49,362 nucleotides of DNA from Actinomyces sp. (GTDB taxonomy: Bacteria > Actinomycetota > Actinomycetes > Actinomycetales > Actinomycetaceae): NCBI GenBank assembly GCA_018375675.1, contig JAHACW010000011.1, forward strand, positions 1-49,362, written 5' to 3'. The notes beneath the pieces are model-generated. The model was not told the DNA's origin. It ran no database searches and was given only the letters and a program-made list of their open reading frames with translations. Made by a program: the position numbers and the translations under genes. Of the stretch, positions 7,418 through 16,720 are shown one piece after another; position 1 is the stretch's first letter, and every line of letters starts with the position of its first letter.

Positions 7418-9871
7418 TCAGAGTCCCGCGCGGTTCAGGCGCGCGATCTCGGCCTCGGTCGCGTGCTTCGTGGTGGGCACGTGGCCGGGCAGCGGGAGGA
7501 TGCGCTCGTGAATCGCGTCGAGGATCCAGGAGACCTGCGGGAAGAAGTACGACTCCATCTCGGGTCCGGGCGTGATGCCGTTGCGCGAGGCGACGACGGC
7601 GATCGGCGCGTCGAGCGCGTCGAAGGCCAGGGTCTGCACGTTCGCGGCGACCGTGTTGAGGAAGGAGCCACGCTCGACGGCGTCCGAGGTGAGGACCAGG
7701 CGACCGGTCTTCTTCACGGAGGCGATGAGCTTGTCGTAGTTGAGCGGTGCGACGAAGCGCAGGTCGATGACCTCGGCGCTCAGGCCGTACTTCTCAGCCA
7801 GGATGTCAGCAGCCTCGAGGGCCTTGTACACGGTCGCGCCGTAGGCAGCGATCGTGATGTCGGTGCCCTCGCGGCGGATCGCCGGCTCGCCCTCTTCGGT
7901 CTCGTAGTAGCCCTCGGGCACGCCGCCGGGCTCGAAATCCTCGCCCTTGTCGTAGAGCTTCTGGCTTTCGAGGAACACGACCGGGTCGGTTCCGGCGAGT
8001 GCCAGGTTGAGCATGCCCTTGGCGTCGGTCGGGGTCGTCGGGAAGTAGACCTTCAGGCCCGGGATGTGCGCGACGAGCGCGCTCCAGTCCTGGGAGTGCT
8101 GAGCGCCGTACTTCGCGCCCACGGACACGCGCAGGACGAGAGGCATCTTGAGCAGGCCGGCGCTCATCGACTGCCACTTGGCCATCTGGTTGAAGACCTC
8201 GTCACCGGAGCGGCCCAGGAAGTCGCAGTACATGAGCTCGACGACCGCGCGGCCACCGGCCATCGCGTAGCCGACGCCGGCGCCCACGATCGAGGCCTCG
8301 GCGATGGGCGAGTTGAACAGGCGACGGTAGGGCAGGGCCTCGGTCAGGCCACGGTAGACGGCGAAGGCGCCGCCCCAGTCGCGGTTTTCCTCGCCCCAAG
8401 CGGCCATCGTCGGGTCGGTCTTGAAGCGGTGCAGCATGGCCTCGAACAGGCCGTCACGGAACTGGTACATGCGCATCTTGGAGACGGGCTTGCCGTTCTC
8501 GTCGACGGAGGTGCGCACCTTCTTGGCCAGCGCCTTGACGCGCGGGTTGTCCTCGAGGTCAATCTCGGGGGTCGCGTCGTCGAAGGCCTCAACCTTCTCG
8601 TTAGAGAACATGACGGAGTCGATGTAGCCGTCGGCGACGCGCGGCGTGGCCTCGTCGTCGATCGAGAGCTTGAGGACCTCGACGAGCTTCTCGGTCAGCG
8701 AGGCCGTGTAGCCGTCGATCTCGTCCTGCGTGGTCAGGCCGTTGGAGATCAGCAGGTTGCTGTACTCCTTGATGCAGTCCACCTGCTCCCACAGCTCGAC
8801 CTCTTCCTTCGTGCGGTACGAGGAGGCGTCCGACGGCGAGTGGCCGGAGAAGCGGTAGGTGATGGTGTCCATGAGGACGGGGCCGCGGCCCTCCTCGAGG
8901 ATCTTCTTCTTGCGGGTGGTCGCATCCGCCACGGCCAGCGGGTTGAGGCCGTCGACGCGCTCGGCGTGCATGGCCTCGGGATTGAGGGCCGCACCCACGC
9001 GGGCGAGGATCTCGTAGCCCATGGTCTCGCCGAAGGTCTGGCCGCCCATGCCGTAGAAGTTGTTGAAGAAGTTGAACAGGATCGGCGGGTTGCCACCGTC
9101 CTCCTCGCGCCACAGCGAGCGGAACTGGTCCATCGACGCGAAGTTCATGGCCTCCCACACGGGGCCACAGGCCATGGCGGCGTCACCGATGTTGGAGATG
9201 ACGATGCCGGGCTTGCGGTTGATGCGCTTGAAGAGGGCCGCACCGTTCGCGATGGGGGCGGAGCCACCGACGATCGCGTTGTTCGGGTAGGAACCGAAGG
9301 GCAGGAAGAAGGTGTGCATCGAGCCGCCCAGGCCGCGGTTGAAGCCGGACTTGCGGGCGAAGATCTCGGCGAGGGCGCCGAAGAGGATGAAGTTCTCGGT
9401 GAGGTCCTTCGTGTCCTTGTAGTCGATCTTCTCGGCGTAGGAGAGGGTCTCGCCGCCGAGGAAGCCCTTCATGATGCCCTCGAGCTGGCTCTCGTCCATC
9501 TGGTGCATGGCCGAGTAGCACTTGGCGAGGATCTCGCCGTGGGAGCGGTGCGAGCCGAAGATGAAGTCATCGGGCGACAGCACGTAGCTCTGGCCGACGT
9601 AGGCGCTCTCCTGGCCGATGCCCAGGTGGGCGGGGCCGGGGTGGTTGTACTCGACGCCTTCCCAGGCGCCGGTCTTCTTGATGGAGTCCAGCATCGACTC
9701 GAAGGTGCGCACGACGATCATGTCGTGGAGCATCTGGACCATGCCCTTTTCGCCGTAGCGGGCGATCTCGGTGTCACGGTCGAAGGTGTACTGGTTGACG
9801 GGGACCTCGGGGAACTTCACGTACCCGGGACGACGCACCTCATTGGGGTCGATGATAAGAGACTGAGTCAT
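7418..9871 (-). CDS. TPP-dependent dehydrogenase E1, fused alpha and beta subunits
   Basis: An 817-residue protein joining the alpha and beta chains of a branched-chain/acetoin-type E1 component. The alpha half has HRSHG (108-112), GGSMH (182-186) and the TPP-magnesium motif starting GD at 229-230 and ending NN at 270-271. The beta half starts near residue 490 and includes [11 protein letters not shown] and a typical transketolase C-terminal domain. E1 decarboxylates a 2-oxo acid, or cleaves an acyloin, and passes the acyl group to E2 lipoamide. ATG 9871 has GGAAGAG 7 nt upstream. It sits right after E2 and E3, so a full complex is encoded. Pyruvate, a 2-oxo acid or a methyl-ketone sugar phosphate are all possible substrates; the fucose context favours the last, as inference. 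Confidence 0.88.
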   Translation of the reverse strand: MTQSLIIDPNEVRRPGYVKFPEVPVNQYTFDRDTEIARYGEKGMVQMLHDMIVVRTFESMLDSIKKTGAWEGVEYNHPGPAHLGIGQESAYVGQSYVLSPDDFIFGSHRSHGEILAKCYSAMHQMDESQLEGIMKGFLGGETLSYAEKIDYKDTKDLTENFILFGALAEIFARKSGFNRGLGGSMHTFFLPFGSYPNNAIVGGSAPIANGAALFKRINRKPGIVISNIGDAAMACGPVWEAMNFASMDQFRSLWREEDGGNPPILFNFFNNFYGMGGQTFGETMGYEILARVGAALNPEAMHAERVDGLNPLAVADATTRKKKILEEGRGPVLMDTITYRFSGHSPSDASSYRTKEEVELWEQVDCIKEYSNLLISNGLTTQDEIDGYTASLTEKLVEVLKLSIDDEATPRVADGYIDSVMFSNEKVEAFDDATPEIDLEDNPRVKALAKKVRTSVDENGKPVSKMRMYQFRDGLFEAMLHRFKTDPTMAAWGEENRDWGGAFAVYRGLTEALPYRRLFNSPIAEASIVGAGVGYAMAGGRAVVELMYCDFLGRSGDEVFNQMAKWQSMSAGLLKMPLVLRVSVGAKYGAQHSQDWSALVAHIPGLKVYFPTTPTDAKGMLNLALAGTDPVVFLESQKLYDKGEDFEPGGVPEGYYETEEGEPAIRREGTDITIAAYGATVYKALEAADILAEKYGLSAEVIDLRFVAPLNYDKLIASVKKTGRLVLTSDAVERGSFLNTVAANVQTLAFDALDAPIAVVASRNGITPGPEMESYFFPQVSWILDAIHERILPLPGHVPTTKHATEAEIARLNRAGL

Positions 9872-9904
9872 TGTTCTACTCTTCCTTGACGTAGGGGATG
9901 TTCG

Positions 9905-11272
9905 TTAGAGCTTGACGGCCCACGCGGCTTCGCGGATGACCTCGGAGACCGTGGGGTGCGGGAAGACGACCTGGCGCAGGTCCTCGACGGTCAGTTCCAT
10001 CTCGAGGACGGCCTGAGCGCCCCAGATCATCTCGGCGGCGTACGCACCCAGCACGTGGATGCCCAGCACCTGGTGGGTCTTGGGGTCAACGAGGATCTTC
10101 GCCTCGCCGGGGGCCTTGAAGCCGTTCTCCGCGATAAAGCGGCCGGACATGAGGGCGGGCACCTTGGCGACGAGGACCTCGCGGCCTTCGCGCTTGGCCG
10201 CGGACTCGGTCAGACCGACGCCGGCGGCCTCGGGGATCGAGAAGACGGCCCACGGGACGGTGTGCCAGCGCATGACCTCGCCGCGCTTCTTAGCGGAGGG
10301 ATCGAGGATGTTCGCCGAGGCGATCTCCGCCATGCGGTAGGCGGCGTGCGCCAGGAGGGAACGTCCGGTGACGTCACCGATGGCCCACACGTTGGGCAGG
10401 TTGGTGCGCATCGTGTCGTCGACGACGACGCCGCGGTTGATCTCGAGGCCGGCCTCTTCGGCACCCCAGCCCACCGTCGCGGGACGGCGACCAACGGCCA
10501 TGAGGACCACGTCGGCCTCGACGCTCAGCTTCTCCTCGCCCTTGGAGTAGTGGACGGTGCCTCCGTCGAGGGACTCGACGCGGCAGCCCAGCTCGAAGGT
10601 CACGTCCTTCATGGCGGCGCGGGCCTTGGCGGCCAGGTCGTCGTCCATGAAGGGCAGGATCTCGGGGGCCATCTCGATGACGGTCACCTGGGAGCCGAGG
10701 GTGGCGTACAGGGAGGCGAACTCGACGCCGATGACGCCGCCGCCGATGATCGCCAGGCGGGCCGGGACCTCGGGCAGCGAGAGGATGCCCGTGGAGTCGA
10801 CCAGTGCGGGGTTGTCCTGGGTGCCGGGCAGCGGGGGCATGGCCGGCACGGAGCCCGTGGCGATGATGACGTGATCCGAGGTGTAGGTCGTGCCCTCGAC
10901 GGTCACGCGACCGGGGGCGTCAAGGTGGCCTCGTCCGTTGATGACGGTCACGCCCGCCTTGCGCTCGGTGGCTGCGACGCCGGCGACCAGGCCCTTGACG
11001 ACCTGATCCTTCCAGGCCTGCATCTGCGTCCAGTTGACGGCCACGCCCTGCGCGTCCACGCCGAACTGGCTGGCTTCCTTGGCATGCAGGTAGTTCTTCG
11101 CGCCGTTGAGCAGGGTCTTGGTGGGGATGCAGCCCACGTTCAGGCAGGTGCCGCCCAGGTACTGCTCCTCAACGAGGGCGACCTTCTTGCCCGCGTGTCC
11201 GAGGCGCTCGGCAGCCAGGTAGCCGCCGGGGCCCGCACCGAGGACGATGACGTCAAAATGCGTGTCACTCAT
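9905..11272 (-). CDS. lpdA: Dihydrolipoyl dehydrogenase (E3)
   Basis: FAD enzyme that reoxidises dihydrolipoamide on E2 with NAD+. The FAD motif GAGPGG is at 12-17, the redox-active disulfide motif GGTCLNVGCIPTK gives Cys43 and Cys48, a second GxGxxG-type motif IGGGVIGVE lies mid-protein, and the C terminus has the catalytic FPHPTVSE. The 455-residue length is standard. The start is ATG 11272 with AAAGAGG 7 nt upstream. It lies between E2 and E1 with gaps of 16 and 33 nt, consistent with one complex-specific operon. Whether the cell has another E3 elsewhere cannot be seen. Confidence 0.95.
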   Translation of the reverse strand: MSDTHFDVIVLGAGPGGYLAAERLGHAGKKVALVEEQYLGGTCLNVGCIPTKTLLNGAKNYLHAKEASQFGVDAQGVAVNWTQMQAWKDQVVKGLVAGVAATERKAGVTVINGRGHLDAPGRVTVEGTTYTSDHVIIATGSVPAMPPLPGTQDNPALVDSTGILSLPEVPARLAIIGGGVIGVEFASLYATLGSQVTVIEMAPEILPFMDDDLAAKARAAMKDVTFELGCRVESLDGGTVHYSKGEEKLSVEADVVLMAVGRRPATVGWGAEEAGLEINRGVVVDDTMRTNLPNVWAIGDVTGRSLLAHAAYRMAEIASANILDPSAKKRGEVMRWHTVPWAVFSIPEAAGVGLTESAAKREGREVLVAKVPALMSGRFIAENGFKAPGEAKILVDPKTHQVLGIHVLGAYAAEMIWGAQAVLEMELTVEDLRQVVFPHPTVSEVIREAAWAVKL

Positions 11273-11288
11273 GAGTATTCCTCTTTCC

Positions 11289-12632
11289 TCAGGCCAGAAC
11301 GGTCACGTCGATGTTTTCGATGGCGGCGACCAGGTCGCGCAGGAAGCGTGCGCCGTCCGCGCCGTCGATGACCTGGTGGTCGATCGTCAGCGACAGGTTG
11401 AGGCGCTGCTCCACGCCGATCGAGCCATCAGCGGCCACGGTCGGGCGCGGGGTGATCGCACCGACGCCCAGGATGGCCGTCTGGGGCAGGTTGATGACGG
11501 GGGTGAAGGTCTCGATACCGAAGGAGCCGATGTTGGAGACCGTGAAGGTGCCGCCGCTCAGGAATTCGGGCGACAGGGAGCCGTCGATCGCGCCACCGGC
11601 GAGGCGCTTGGCCTCATCGGAGAACGCCTTGAGGCCCAGGGCCTGCGCGGAGCGAATGACGGGGACGAGGAGGCCGCGCGGGGTGTCGCACGCGAAGCCG
11701 AGGTGGACCTGCTCGAACTCGGTGAGGACGCCGTCCTCCAGGTGAGCGTTGAACACGGGGTACTTAAGCAGGGTGCGCGACACCGCGAAGCAAACCAGGT
11801 CGTTGAGCGTGATCTTGTTCAGGCCCAGGGCCTCGTCGGCGTTCTTGACCTTCTTGCGCATCGCGAGGATGCCGGCGGCGTTGGCCGTCGTGTTGAGGGT
11901 CAGCTGCGCGGTGGAGGTCAGGGACTCCATCATGCGCTTGGCGACGACCTTGCGCACGCCCTTGAGCGGGGCGGAGGTCGAGGCGCCGGGGAAGTCAGCG
12001 GCCGCGGCGGGGGCGGCGACAGCGGCGGCGGGCGCGGTCTCGGCGGTGCGGCCAGCGTCGGCGACGGACACGCGGCCACCGATGCCGGTGCCTTCGGCTG
12101 CGCTCACGCCGGCGGCGCGCGCGGCGGAGGTCAGGACGGGGCCGGCGGCGATCGCGGCGGCGACGTCACGCTCGATAACGCGGCCGTGGGGGCCGGAGCC
12201 CTCGGCGATAGCGGAAGCGTCGACGCCATTCGACGCGGCGAGGGCGCGGGCGCGCGGGGAGACAGCGCCGGTGGCGCGCTCGGTCGCGAAGGCGGGGGCG
12301 GCAGCCTCGGGGGCTGCAGCGGCCTGCTCGGCGGGAGCGTCGGCTTCGGCGGGGGCAGCGTCGCCACCGGGAACGAGGCCGGAGATGTCCTCTCCGGGCT
12401 CACCGACGATGATGAGCGGATCCTTCACGGGGACCTCGTCGCCTTCCTCCCACAGGAGCTTCAGGACGGTACCCTCGGCAGTCGAGGGCACCTCCATGGT
12501 CGACTTGTCGGTCTCGATGGACGCGAGCGTCTGGTCGACGGCGACGGTGTCGCCTTCCGCGATCATCCACTCGACGATGATGCATGACTCAACAGAGTTG
12601 CCCAGCTGGGGCATCACCACGATGGTGGCCAT
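11289..12632 (-). CDS. Dihydrolipoamide acyltransferase (E2)
   Basis: Core of the 2-oxo-acid/acetoin dehydrogenase complex, 447 residues. One N-terminal lipoyl domain (1-80) carries the lipoylation site ETDKST with Lys43. An Ala/Pro-rich linker and a peripheral subunit-binding domain follow (SPRARALAASNG to GPHGRVIERD), then a second similar segment (GTGIGGRVSVAD). The catalytic domain ends with the active site DHQVIDG (His419). The frame is open upstream to 12836, but ATG 12632 is chosen: it gives the canonical lipoyl start MATIVVMPQLG and has AGGAGG 6 nt before it. It starts 10 nt after the DeoR stop, so the regulator and complex are probably co-transcribed. Acyl specificity is not readable. 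Confidence 0.93.
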   Translation of the reverse strand: MATIVVMPQLGNSVESCIIVEWMIAEGDTVAVDQTLASIETDKSTMEVPSTAEGTVLKLLWEEGDEVPVKDPLIIVGEPGEDISGLVPGGDAAPAEADAPAEQAAAAPEAAAPAFATERATGAVSPRARALAASNGVDASAIAEGSGPHGRVIERDVAAAIAAGPVLTSAARAAGVSAAEGTGIGGRVSVADAGRTAETAPAAAVAAPAAAADFPGASTSAPLKGVRKVVAKRMMESLTSTAQLTLNTTANAAGILAMRKKVKNADEALGLNKITLNDLVCFAVSRTLLKYPVFNAHLEDGVLTEFEQVHLGFACDTPRGLLVPVIRSAQALGLKAFSDEAKRLAGGAIDGSLSPEFLSGGTFTVSNIGSFGIETFTPVINLPQTAILGVGAITPRPTVAADGSIGVEQRLNLSLTIDHQVIDGADGARFLRDLVAAIENIDVTVLA

Positions 12633-12642
12633 GTAATTCCTC

Positions 12643-13392
12643 CTAGACGATGCGCAGCTTCGTGCGCTCGGCCAATTCCTTGATGGATTCTTCGGGGATC
12701 TCATCGTCGGTGATGATTCCGGTGACCTCATCGATCCCCATGAAGCTGACAAAGCCGGCTTCCCCATACTTGGAGGAGTCAGCGAGCAGCCACGTCTCTT
12801 GTGCGCGGGTACGCATAATGGAGCCGACCTGTCCACCTTCTACGAGCTGGGTGGTCAGGCCCCGATCAACGCTGAACCCGTCGGTCCCGAGGAACGCGAC
12901 GCGAGCGTTGAAGTCATTGATGGCGCGCTCGGCGACCGGCCCTACGAGGGACTCGGACTCGGCGCGGAAGTGCCCACCCGTCAGCGTGATGTTGAGGTTC
13001 GGGTTGGAGCGGGCGTTAGCGAAGACAAGCACGGAGTTGGTCAGGACCTGAACTCCGCGCTTGCCGGTGAGGTACTTGACGATGAGGGCGCAGGTGGTGC
13101 CGGCCTCGATCATGATGCGATCGTCGTCGTGGATCATGTCGGCGGCAGCGCGAGCGATGCGCTCCTTAATCTCCACACGATCGTTCTGGCGCAGGTGAAT
13201 GTTGCGGAAGGTGGTGGGACGCGCCCCTCCGTGCGTGCGCACGAGGTAGCCCTGCTCGTCGAGAGACTTCAGCGATGCGCGCACGGTAACGGGTGAAACT
13301 CCCAAATCGGAAGCAAGCTGCGCCACGCTCACCTCACCCTCCCGGGCGAGGCGATCCAGGATGTAGTTCGTGCGTTCTTCTGCACGTCCCAT
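12643..13392 (-). CDS. DeoR-family transcriptional regulator
   Basis: A 249-residue repressor. The N-terminal winged helix (RTNYILDRLAREGEVSVAQL, then SPVTVRASLKSL and the DeoR motif LVRTHGGA) is followed by a sugar-phosphate sensor domain with typical motifs (MIEAGTT, VLTNS, FLGTDGF, LLADSSKYG). ATG 13392 is preceded by GAGG at 6 nt; the frame is open much further upstream (to 13521) but those residues overlap the promoter. It heads the E2-E3-E1-PHP-SDR-ADH operon and probably represses it and itself through the TTTCGTT-type operators at 13437-13472, with a phosphorylated sugar of the pathway as inducer. The last two points are inference from family behaviour. Confidence 0.92.
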   Translation of the reverse strand: MGRAEERTNYILDRLAREGEVSVAQLASDLGVSPVTVRASLKSLDEQGYLVRTHGGARPTTFRNIHLRQNDRVEIKERIARAAADMIHDDDRIMIEAGTTCALIVKYLTGKRGVQVLTNSVLVFANARSNPNLNITLTGGHFRAESESLVGPVAERAINDFNARVAFLGTDGFSVDRGLTTQLVEGGQVGSIMRTRAQETWLLADSSKYGEAGFVSFMGIDEVTGIITDDEIPEESIKELAERTKLRIV

Positions 13393-13436
13393 GGGGCACC
13401 TCTTCGCGGAATCAGCGACTATCTTTGTCGCTTTCT

Positions 13437-13479
13437 CTTTCGTTAAGAACAGAATAGTCACTAAAACGAAAGTATGCAA
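13437..13479 (-). promoter_or_regulatory. Promoter with DeoR-type operator for the regulator-E2-E3-E1 operon
   Basis: On the minus strand TTGCAT (13474-13479) and TATTCT (13451-13456) are exactly 17 bases apart. Arms CTTTCGTT (13437-13444) and AACGAAAG (13465-13472) form an inverted repeat that straddles the -10 box. TTTCGTT-type sites are the known operator class of several DeoR proteins such as AgaR. This fits autorepression by the adjacent DeoR gene. Confidence 0.6.
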
Positions 13480-13581
13480 CATCACGAGAAGAAGATTCAC
13501 GCAGGTGCACACTGGGCGCACAAACGTTCAAGACAACGCTGCCCATCCTTCACTATTCCGTGATATTGCAGGGATAAATAC

Positions 13582-13615
13582 GCTGGTGGGCAGCCCTCTC
13601 GGGCCACCCACCAGC
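13582..13615 (-). terminator. Terminator after the FucU gene
   Basis: GCTGGTGGG (13582-13590) and CCCACCAGC (13607-13615) form a 9-bp stem, extended by an inner GGGC/GCCC pairing, 110 nt after the FucU stop. A TATTTAT stretch follows on the minus strand. It separates the transporter-isomerase-kinase genes from the DeoR-led operon. Confidence 0.6.
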
Positions 13616-13655
13616 TATGAAACTGTTCTCCAATTCCCTGGCTCGCCATCCAGTT

Positions 13656-13676
13656 GAAACGAAAACGAAACGAAAG
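13656..13676. promoter_or_regulatory. Tandem GAAACGAAA boxes, probable distal DeoR operator
   Basis: Overlapping copies of GAAACGAAA/AACGAAA run head to tail at a 5-6 bp step over 21 bases, upstream of the DeoR promoter and downstream of FucU. The spacing and sequence match the direct-repeat operators of AgaR-like DeoR regulators. With the arms at 13437-13472, about 200 bp away, it could support looping. Confidence 0.5.
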
Positions 13677-13724
13677 CGCTCGTCACCGACTCAACAATGC
13701 GTGCCCTGGGGCGGCAAACGGGTT

Positions 13725-14156
13725 TTACTCCCCGGGCTGGCGAACGCCGACCGTCAGGAGCAGGTTGCCGTACAGGCGCTGCTCGCCCGTCGCAACGATG
13801 ATGCCGACATTCTCGTCGCGCGCGGCATCGTAGAAGTCCCAGCGGGAAATCTCGCCAAACTCCACGCCCGGCAGAGCCGCGCGGAACTCGTCGTGGATCG
13901 GAATCTCCACCGGATCGGCGTCGGGCGCGGGAGTCATGATCTCTGCGCGCTCGATCGGAATCGTGCGCTTGAGGACATCGAGGACCTGGCTGACATCCAG
14001 GAGACCCGGGGCAAGGTTGAGCGAAATGAGTTCGCAGCGCGGGTTCACACCCGTGGTGTGCGGGTAGTTCGCGTCCGCCAGCAGAATCTTCGAGCCGTGG
14101 CCGGCGGCCGCGAGCGCGCGCAGGAACTGCGGGTGCGTCATAGGTCCATAGAGCAT
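13725..14156 (-). CDS. fucU: RbsD/FucU family sugar mutarotase, probable L-fucose mutarotase
   Basis: A 143-residue protein of the RbsD/FucU family, which interconverts anomers of fucose or ribose and thereby feeds the isomerase. Family features seen are the N-terminal HPQFLRALAAAGHGSKILLADANYP block with its histidine and aspartate, and the C-terminal GIIVATGEQRLYGNLLLTVG block. ATG 14156 is chosen (AAAGG 7 nt upstream); the much longer open frame upstream is antisense-like overlap with the LacI gene. It begins 13 nt after the LacI stop and closes the group FucI-kinase-LacI-FucU. Ribose pyranase is the alternative, but the fucose isomerase nearby favours L-fucose. Confidence 0.88.
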   Translation of the reverse strand: MLYGPMTHPQFLRALAAAGHGSKILLADANYPHTTGVNPRCELISLNLAPGLLDVSQVLDVLKRTIPIERAEIMTPAPDADPVEIPIHDEFRAALPGVEFGEISRWDFYDAARDENVGIIVATGEQRLYGNLLLTVGVRQPGE

Positions 14157-14169
14157 GAACGTGCCTTTC

Positions 14170-15165
14170 TTACAGGTGTGAACTGGCCCGGATGACCAGC
14201 TCGGGGTCGAGGACGATGTCCTGTGAGGGACCGCCGCCCATGAGCGAGCGCACGAGGCGCACGGCTGTGCGCCCCAGGCGATCGAAGGGCTGGTGGATTG
14301 TCGTGAGCGGAGGTGCGTAGGAGTCCGCGCCGTCGATGTCATCGAAGCCGACGACCCGCACGTCTCGAGGCACCACTCCCCCGCTCTCGTAGATGTAGCG
14401 CATGGCGCCCAGGGCCAGCTGGTCGTTCGCGGTCTGGATGCCCTGAGGCAGACGACCGGCAGCACGCATGACGTCGTAGCCATCGCGCGAGTCCCACGAG
14501 TCCGGTTGAAGGACGACGGGCTCGATGTCGTAGGCCTGGCACGCCTGCTCGTAGCCGAGCCTGCGCATCTGAGCATCCGACCATCCAGCGGGTCCCGAGA
14601 TGTGGACGACGTCGGTGAGGCCCTGGGCGAGCAGGTGCTCCGTAGCCAGGCGCGCGCCGCGCACGTTATCGACGGCGACGGTCGAGATACCGTCGAGGCC
14701 CTTTTCACTCGTCAGCACCAGGACGGTCGGGAAGCGCCTCCCCGATTCGATCGCGACGTCGATTGTCGGGTCCTGGCCACCCAGGATGATGGCACCGTCG
14801 ACGTCGAAGGGCGCGAAGTCGCTGCGCAGCTGACCGTCGGGCCCGTACGCGTTGGACAGGGACACGTGGTACCCGGCCTGCGATGAGGCATTGAGGATCG
14901 ACAGCAGCACACGCCCGTGTCCGTGAAACATGGGCGCCGCCAAGACGACATGAAGGACGTTGGTGCGCTTGGCCGCGAGCGCGCGCGCCGCGTAGTTGGG
15001 CACGTAGCCCAGCTCGTCGACGAGTTTCGCGATGCGCGCGCGCGTCTTTTCGGAGACCTCAGGGTCCCCGCGTACGACGCGCGAAACCGTGTTCGTCGAC
15101 ACGCCTGCGCGCCGCGCGATGTCGGCGAGGGAGACCTTCTTAGCTGCGGGTCGGGACGTGGACAT
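14170..15165 (-). CDS. LacI-family transcriptional regulator
   Basis: A 331-residue repressor with the LacI helix-turn-helix at 11-31 (VSLADIARRAGVSTNTVSRVV), hinge LGYVPNYAARAL, and a periplasmic-binding-protein-like effector domain ending RRLGYEQA...DVRVVGFDDID and TTIHQPFDRLGRTAV. ATG 15165 is used; it overlaps the kinase 3' end by 26 nt. An in-frame GTG at 15219 would add 18 unlikely residues. It lies inside the fucose-uptake group and probably senses free L-fucose or L-fuculose. A LacI-type palindrome with central CG stands upstream of the importer at 22416. Control of that site by this protein is inferred. Confidence 0.92.
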   Translation of the reverse strand: MSTSRPAAKKVSLADIARRAGVSTNTVSRVVRGDPEVSEKTRARIAKLVDELGYVPNYAARALAAKRTNVLHVVLAAPMFHGHGRVLLSILNASSQAGYHVSLSNAYGPDGQLRSDFAPFDVDGAIILGGQDPTIDVAIESGRRFPTVLVLTSEKGLDGISTVAVDNVRGARLATEHLLAQGLTDVVHISGPAGWSDAQMRRLGYEQACQAYDIEPVVLQPDSWDSRDGYDVMRAAGRLPQGIQTANDQLALGAMRYIYESGGVVPRDVRVVGFDDIDGADSYAPPLTTIHQPFDRLGRTAVRLVRSLMGGGPSQDIVLDPELVIRASSHL

Positions 15166-16549
15166 GGGTTGCTGCACTGGCTGCGATAACGGAGGCGCGA
15201 TCTTCCTCTGCGAGCGCACCGATGGTTTCGAGCTGGGCGAGGAGGGAACCGAAGGTCGAGGCCTCGATGGGGCCGCGCACGACGGTGACTCCCGAGATCT
15301 GCGCGGTCAGGTCGCACAGGAGGCGGTTGCGCGCGCCGCCGCCCACGAGGTTGAGCTGGTCGGGGGCCTTCCCCGTGGCCTCGGTCAGCTCACCAATCGC
15401 ACGAGCGTAGCGGCGGGCGAAGGACTCGATGATGACGCGCACGTAGCCGGCCATGGAGTCGGGACGAGCCGCACCCTGGGCATCCAGGGCCTCGTCAATC
15501 TTGCGCTGCATGTCGCCGGGGGTGGCGAAAGCTTCCTCGTCGGGGTCGAAGACGCCTGAGGCTGCGGGCAGTTCGCGCGCCTGCGCGACCAGCTCGTCGG
15601 TGTCGGTGGGCGTGCCCTCGCGCTCCCACTGGCGCTGGATCTCCTGGAGAATCCACATGCCGGTGATGTTGAAGAGGGGACGCACTCCCCCGTCGGTGCG
15701 GCCTTCGTTCGTGATGCCGAGGTCGAAGGCGGCGTCGCTCATGAGGGGATGGTCCTCGATGGCGCCGAGGACGGACCAGGAGCCACAGGACAGGAAGTAG
15801 GCGCGCTTGCCATCCTCGATGGGCAGGCCGTGGACGGCGCAGGCGGAATCGTGGGCGCCACCGCGCACAACGGTGAGGGTTTCGAGGCCGGGGATAGTGC
15901 AGGAACCAACGATGGTGCGGTCGGCGGCGAGTTCACCGAACCAGCCGCGCGGGACGCCGAGGCGGTTGAAGACTTCGTCGTTGAAGTCGCCGCCGCCCGG
16001 GGTGAGCAGGCCGGAGGTCGAGGCGATCGTGCGCGACCAACCGACGACGCCGGTGAGTCGGTACGCGAAGTAGTCGGGCAGGAAGAGGGCCGCGGCGACG
16101 CGCTGCGCGTCGGCGGGGTTTTCCTGCAGGTAGGCGAAGAGCTGGTTTGCCGTGTTGATGGTGGCCGGCTGGTTGCCGGTCAGGTCGAAGAACTCGCGGT
16201 CGCCGATGCGATCACGGAAAGCGTCAAGGGTACGGGAGGTACGCTCGTCGCGGTAGGCGACGACGTCGCCGACGAGCTCACCGTTCTCATCGAGGGGAGC
16301 CCAGTCCACGCCCCATGTGTCAATAGAGACCGCGCGGGCATCCGGGAACTGTTCGAGGGCCTTCTTCAGGCCGGTGATCGTCTCAGCCTCCATCGTGGCC
16401 ACGTCCCACGTGAGGGTGCCGTCTTCGCGGCGGCGTGCCTCGTGCTTAAAGCGGTGAATGTCGGTGACGTCGAGGCGTCCGTCATGCAGCGTTCCGGCGA
16501 GGACTCGTCCGGATGCGGATCCAAGGTCAACAGCAAGTACGGTGGTCAT
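15140..16549 (-). CDS. FGGY-family carbohydrate kinase, rhamnulokinase-type (probable L-fuculokinase)
   Basis: A 469-residue sugar kinase. The N-terminal phosphate-binding motif reads AVDLGSASGRV (6-16), the sugar-binding loop has SIDTWGVDW, the second nucleotide motif is LSCGSWSVLG, and the C terminus has NLVGGGARNRLLCDL. The sequence style is closest to RhaB-type kinases, which also serve as fuculose kinases in several bacteria. It would make L-fuculose-1-phosphate from the product of the adjacent isomerase. ATG 16549 has GGAG 7 nt upstream; the ORF can start at 16567 but without a better site. Its 3' end overlaps the LacI start. L-rhamnulose is the alternative substrate. Confidence 0.88.
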   Translation of the reverse strand: MTTVLAVDLGSASGRVLAGTLHDGRLDVTDIHRFKHEARRREDGTLTWDVATMEAETITGLKKALEQFPDARAVSIDTWGVDWAPLDENGELVGDVVAYRDERTSRTLDAFRDRIGDREFFDLTGNQPATINTANQLFAYLQENPADAQRVAAALFLPDYFAYRLTGVVGWSRTIASTSGLLTPGGGDFNDEVFNRLGVPRGWFGELAADRTIVGSCTIPGLETLTVVRGGAHDSACAVHGLPIEDGKRAYFLSCGSWSVLGAIEDHPLMSDAAFDLGITNEGRTDGGVRPLFNITGMWILQEIQRQWEREGTPTDTDELVAQARELPAASGVFDPDEEAFATPGDMQRKIDEALDAQGAARPDSMAGYVRVIIESFARRYARAIGELTEATGKAPDQLNLVGGGARNRLLCDLTAQISGVTVVRGPIEASTFGSLLAQLETIGALAEEDRASVIAASAATHVHVPTRS

Positions 16550-16623
16550 TGAAGGTCTCCTGCTCAAAACGCCCTCGCGCGGCGCGTCCCGTCGTTGGGT
16601 TCTCGTGCGGCTTTCCTCATCGG

Positions 16624-16707
16624 CGAGGCCGGGGCCGGATCCCGGTGGTGGTGCCCCGCGTGGGGGCGAGCCCGGCCGGGCTCGGGGAGAGAGGACACCC
16701 GAGCCCG
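16624..16707 (-). terminator. Intercistronic hairpin cluster between FucI and kinase genes
   Basis: The 171-nt gap contains one unpaired copy of the CGAGGCCGGGG core (16624-16634), a palindrome CGAGCCCGGCCGGGCTCG, and a stem CGGGCTCGGG (16677-16686) with CCCGAGCCCG (16698-16707). No T-run follows, so this is more likely a processing or attenuation element than a full stop. Confidence 0.45.
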
Positions 16708-16720
16708 ACCGGGAGTTGCA

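Noticed and set aside
6074..9889. A 1271-codon open frame on the plus strand opposite the PHP and E1 genes
   Set aside because: It is antisense to two well-supported genes, has no ribosome-binding site, and its product is a Val/Leu/Gly/Arg-rich low-complexity protein of the kind produced by high-GC codon bias.
13725..14708. A 327-codon form of the FucU gene
   Set aside because: The first 180 codons overlap the LacI gene out of frame; ATG 14156 gives exactly the family length and has a ribosome-binding site.
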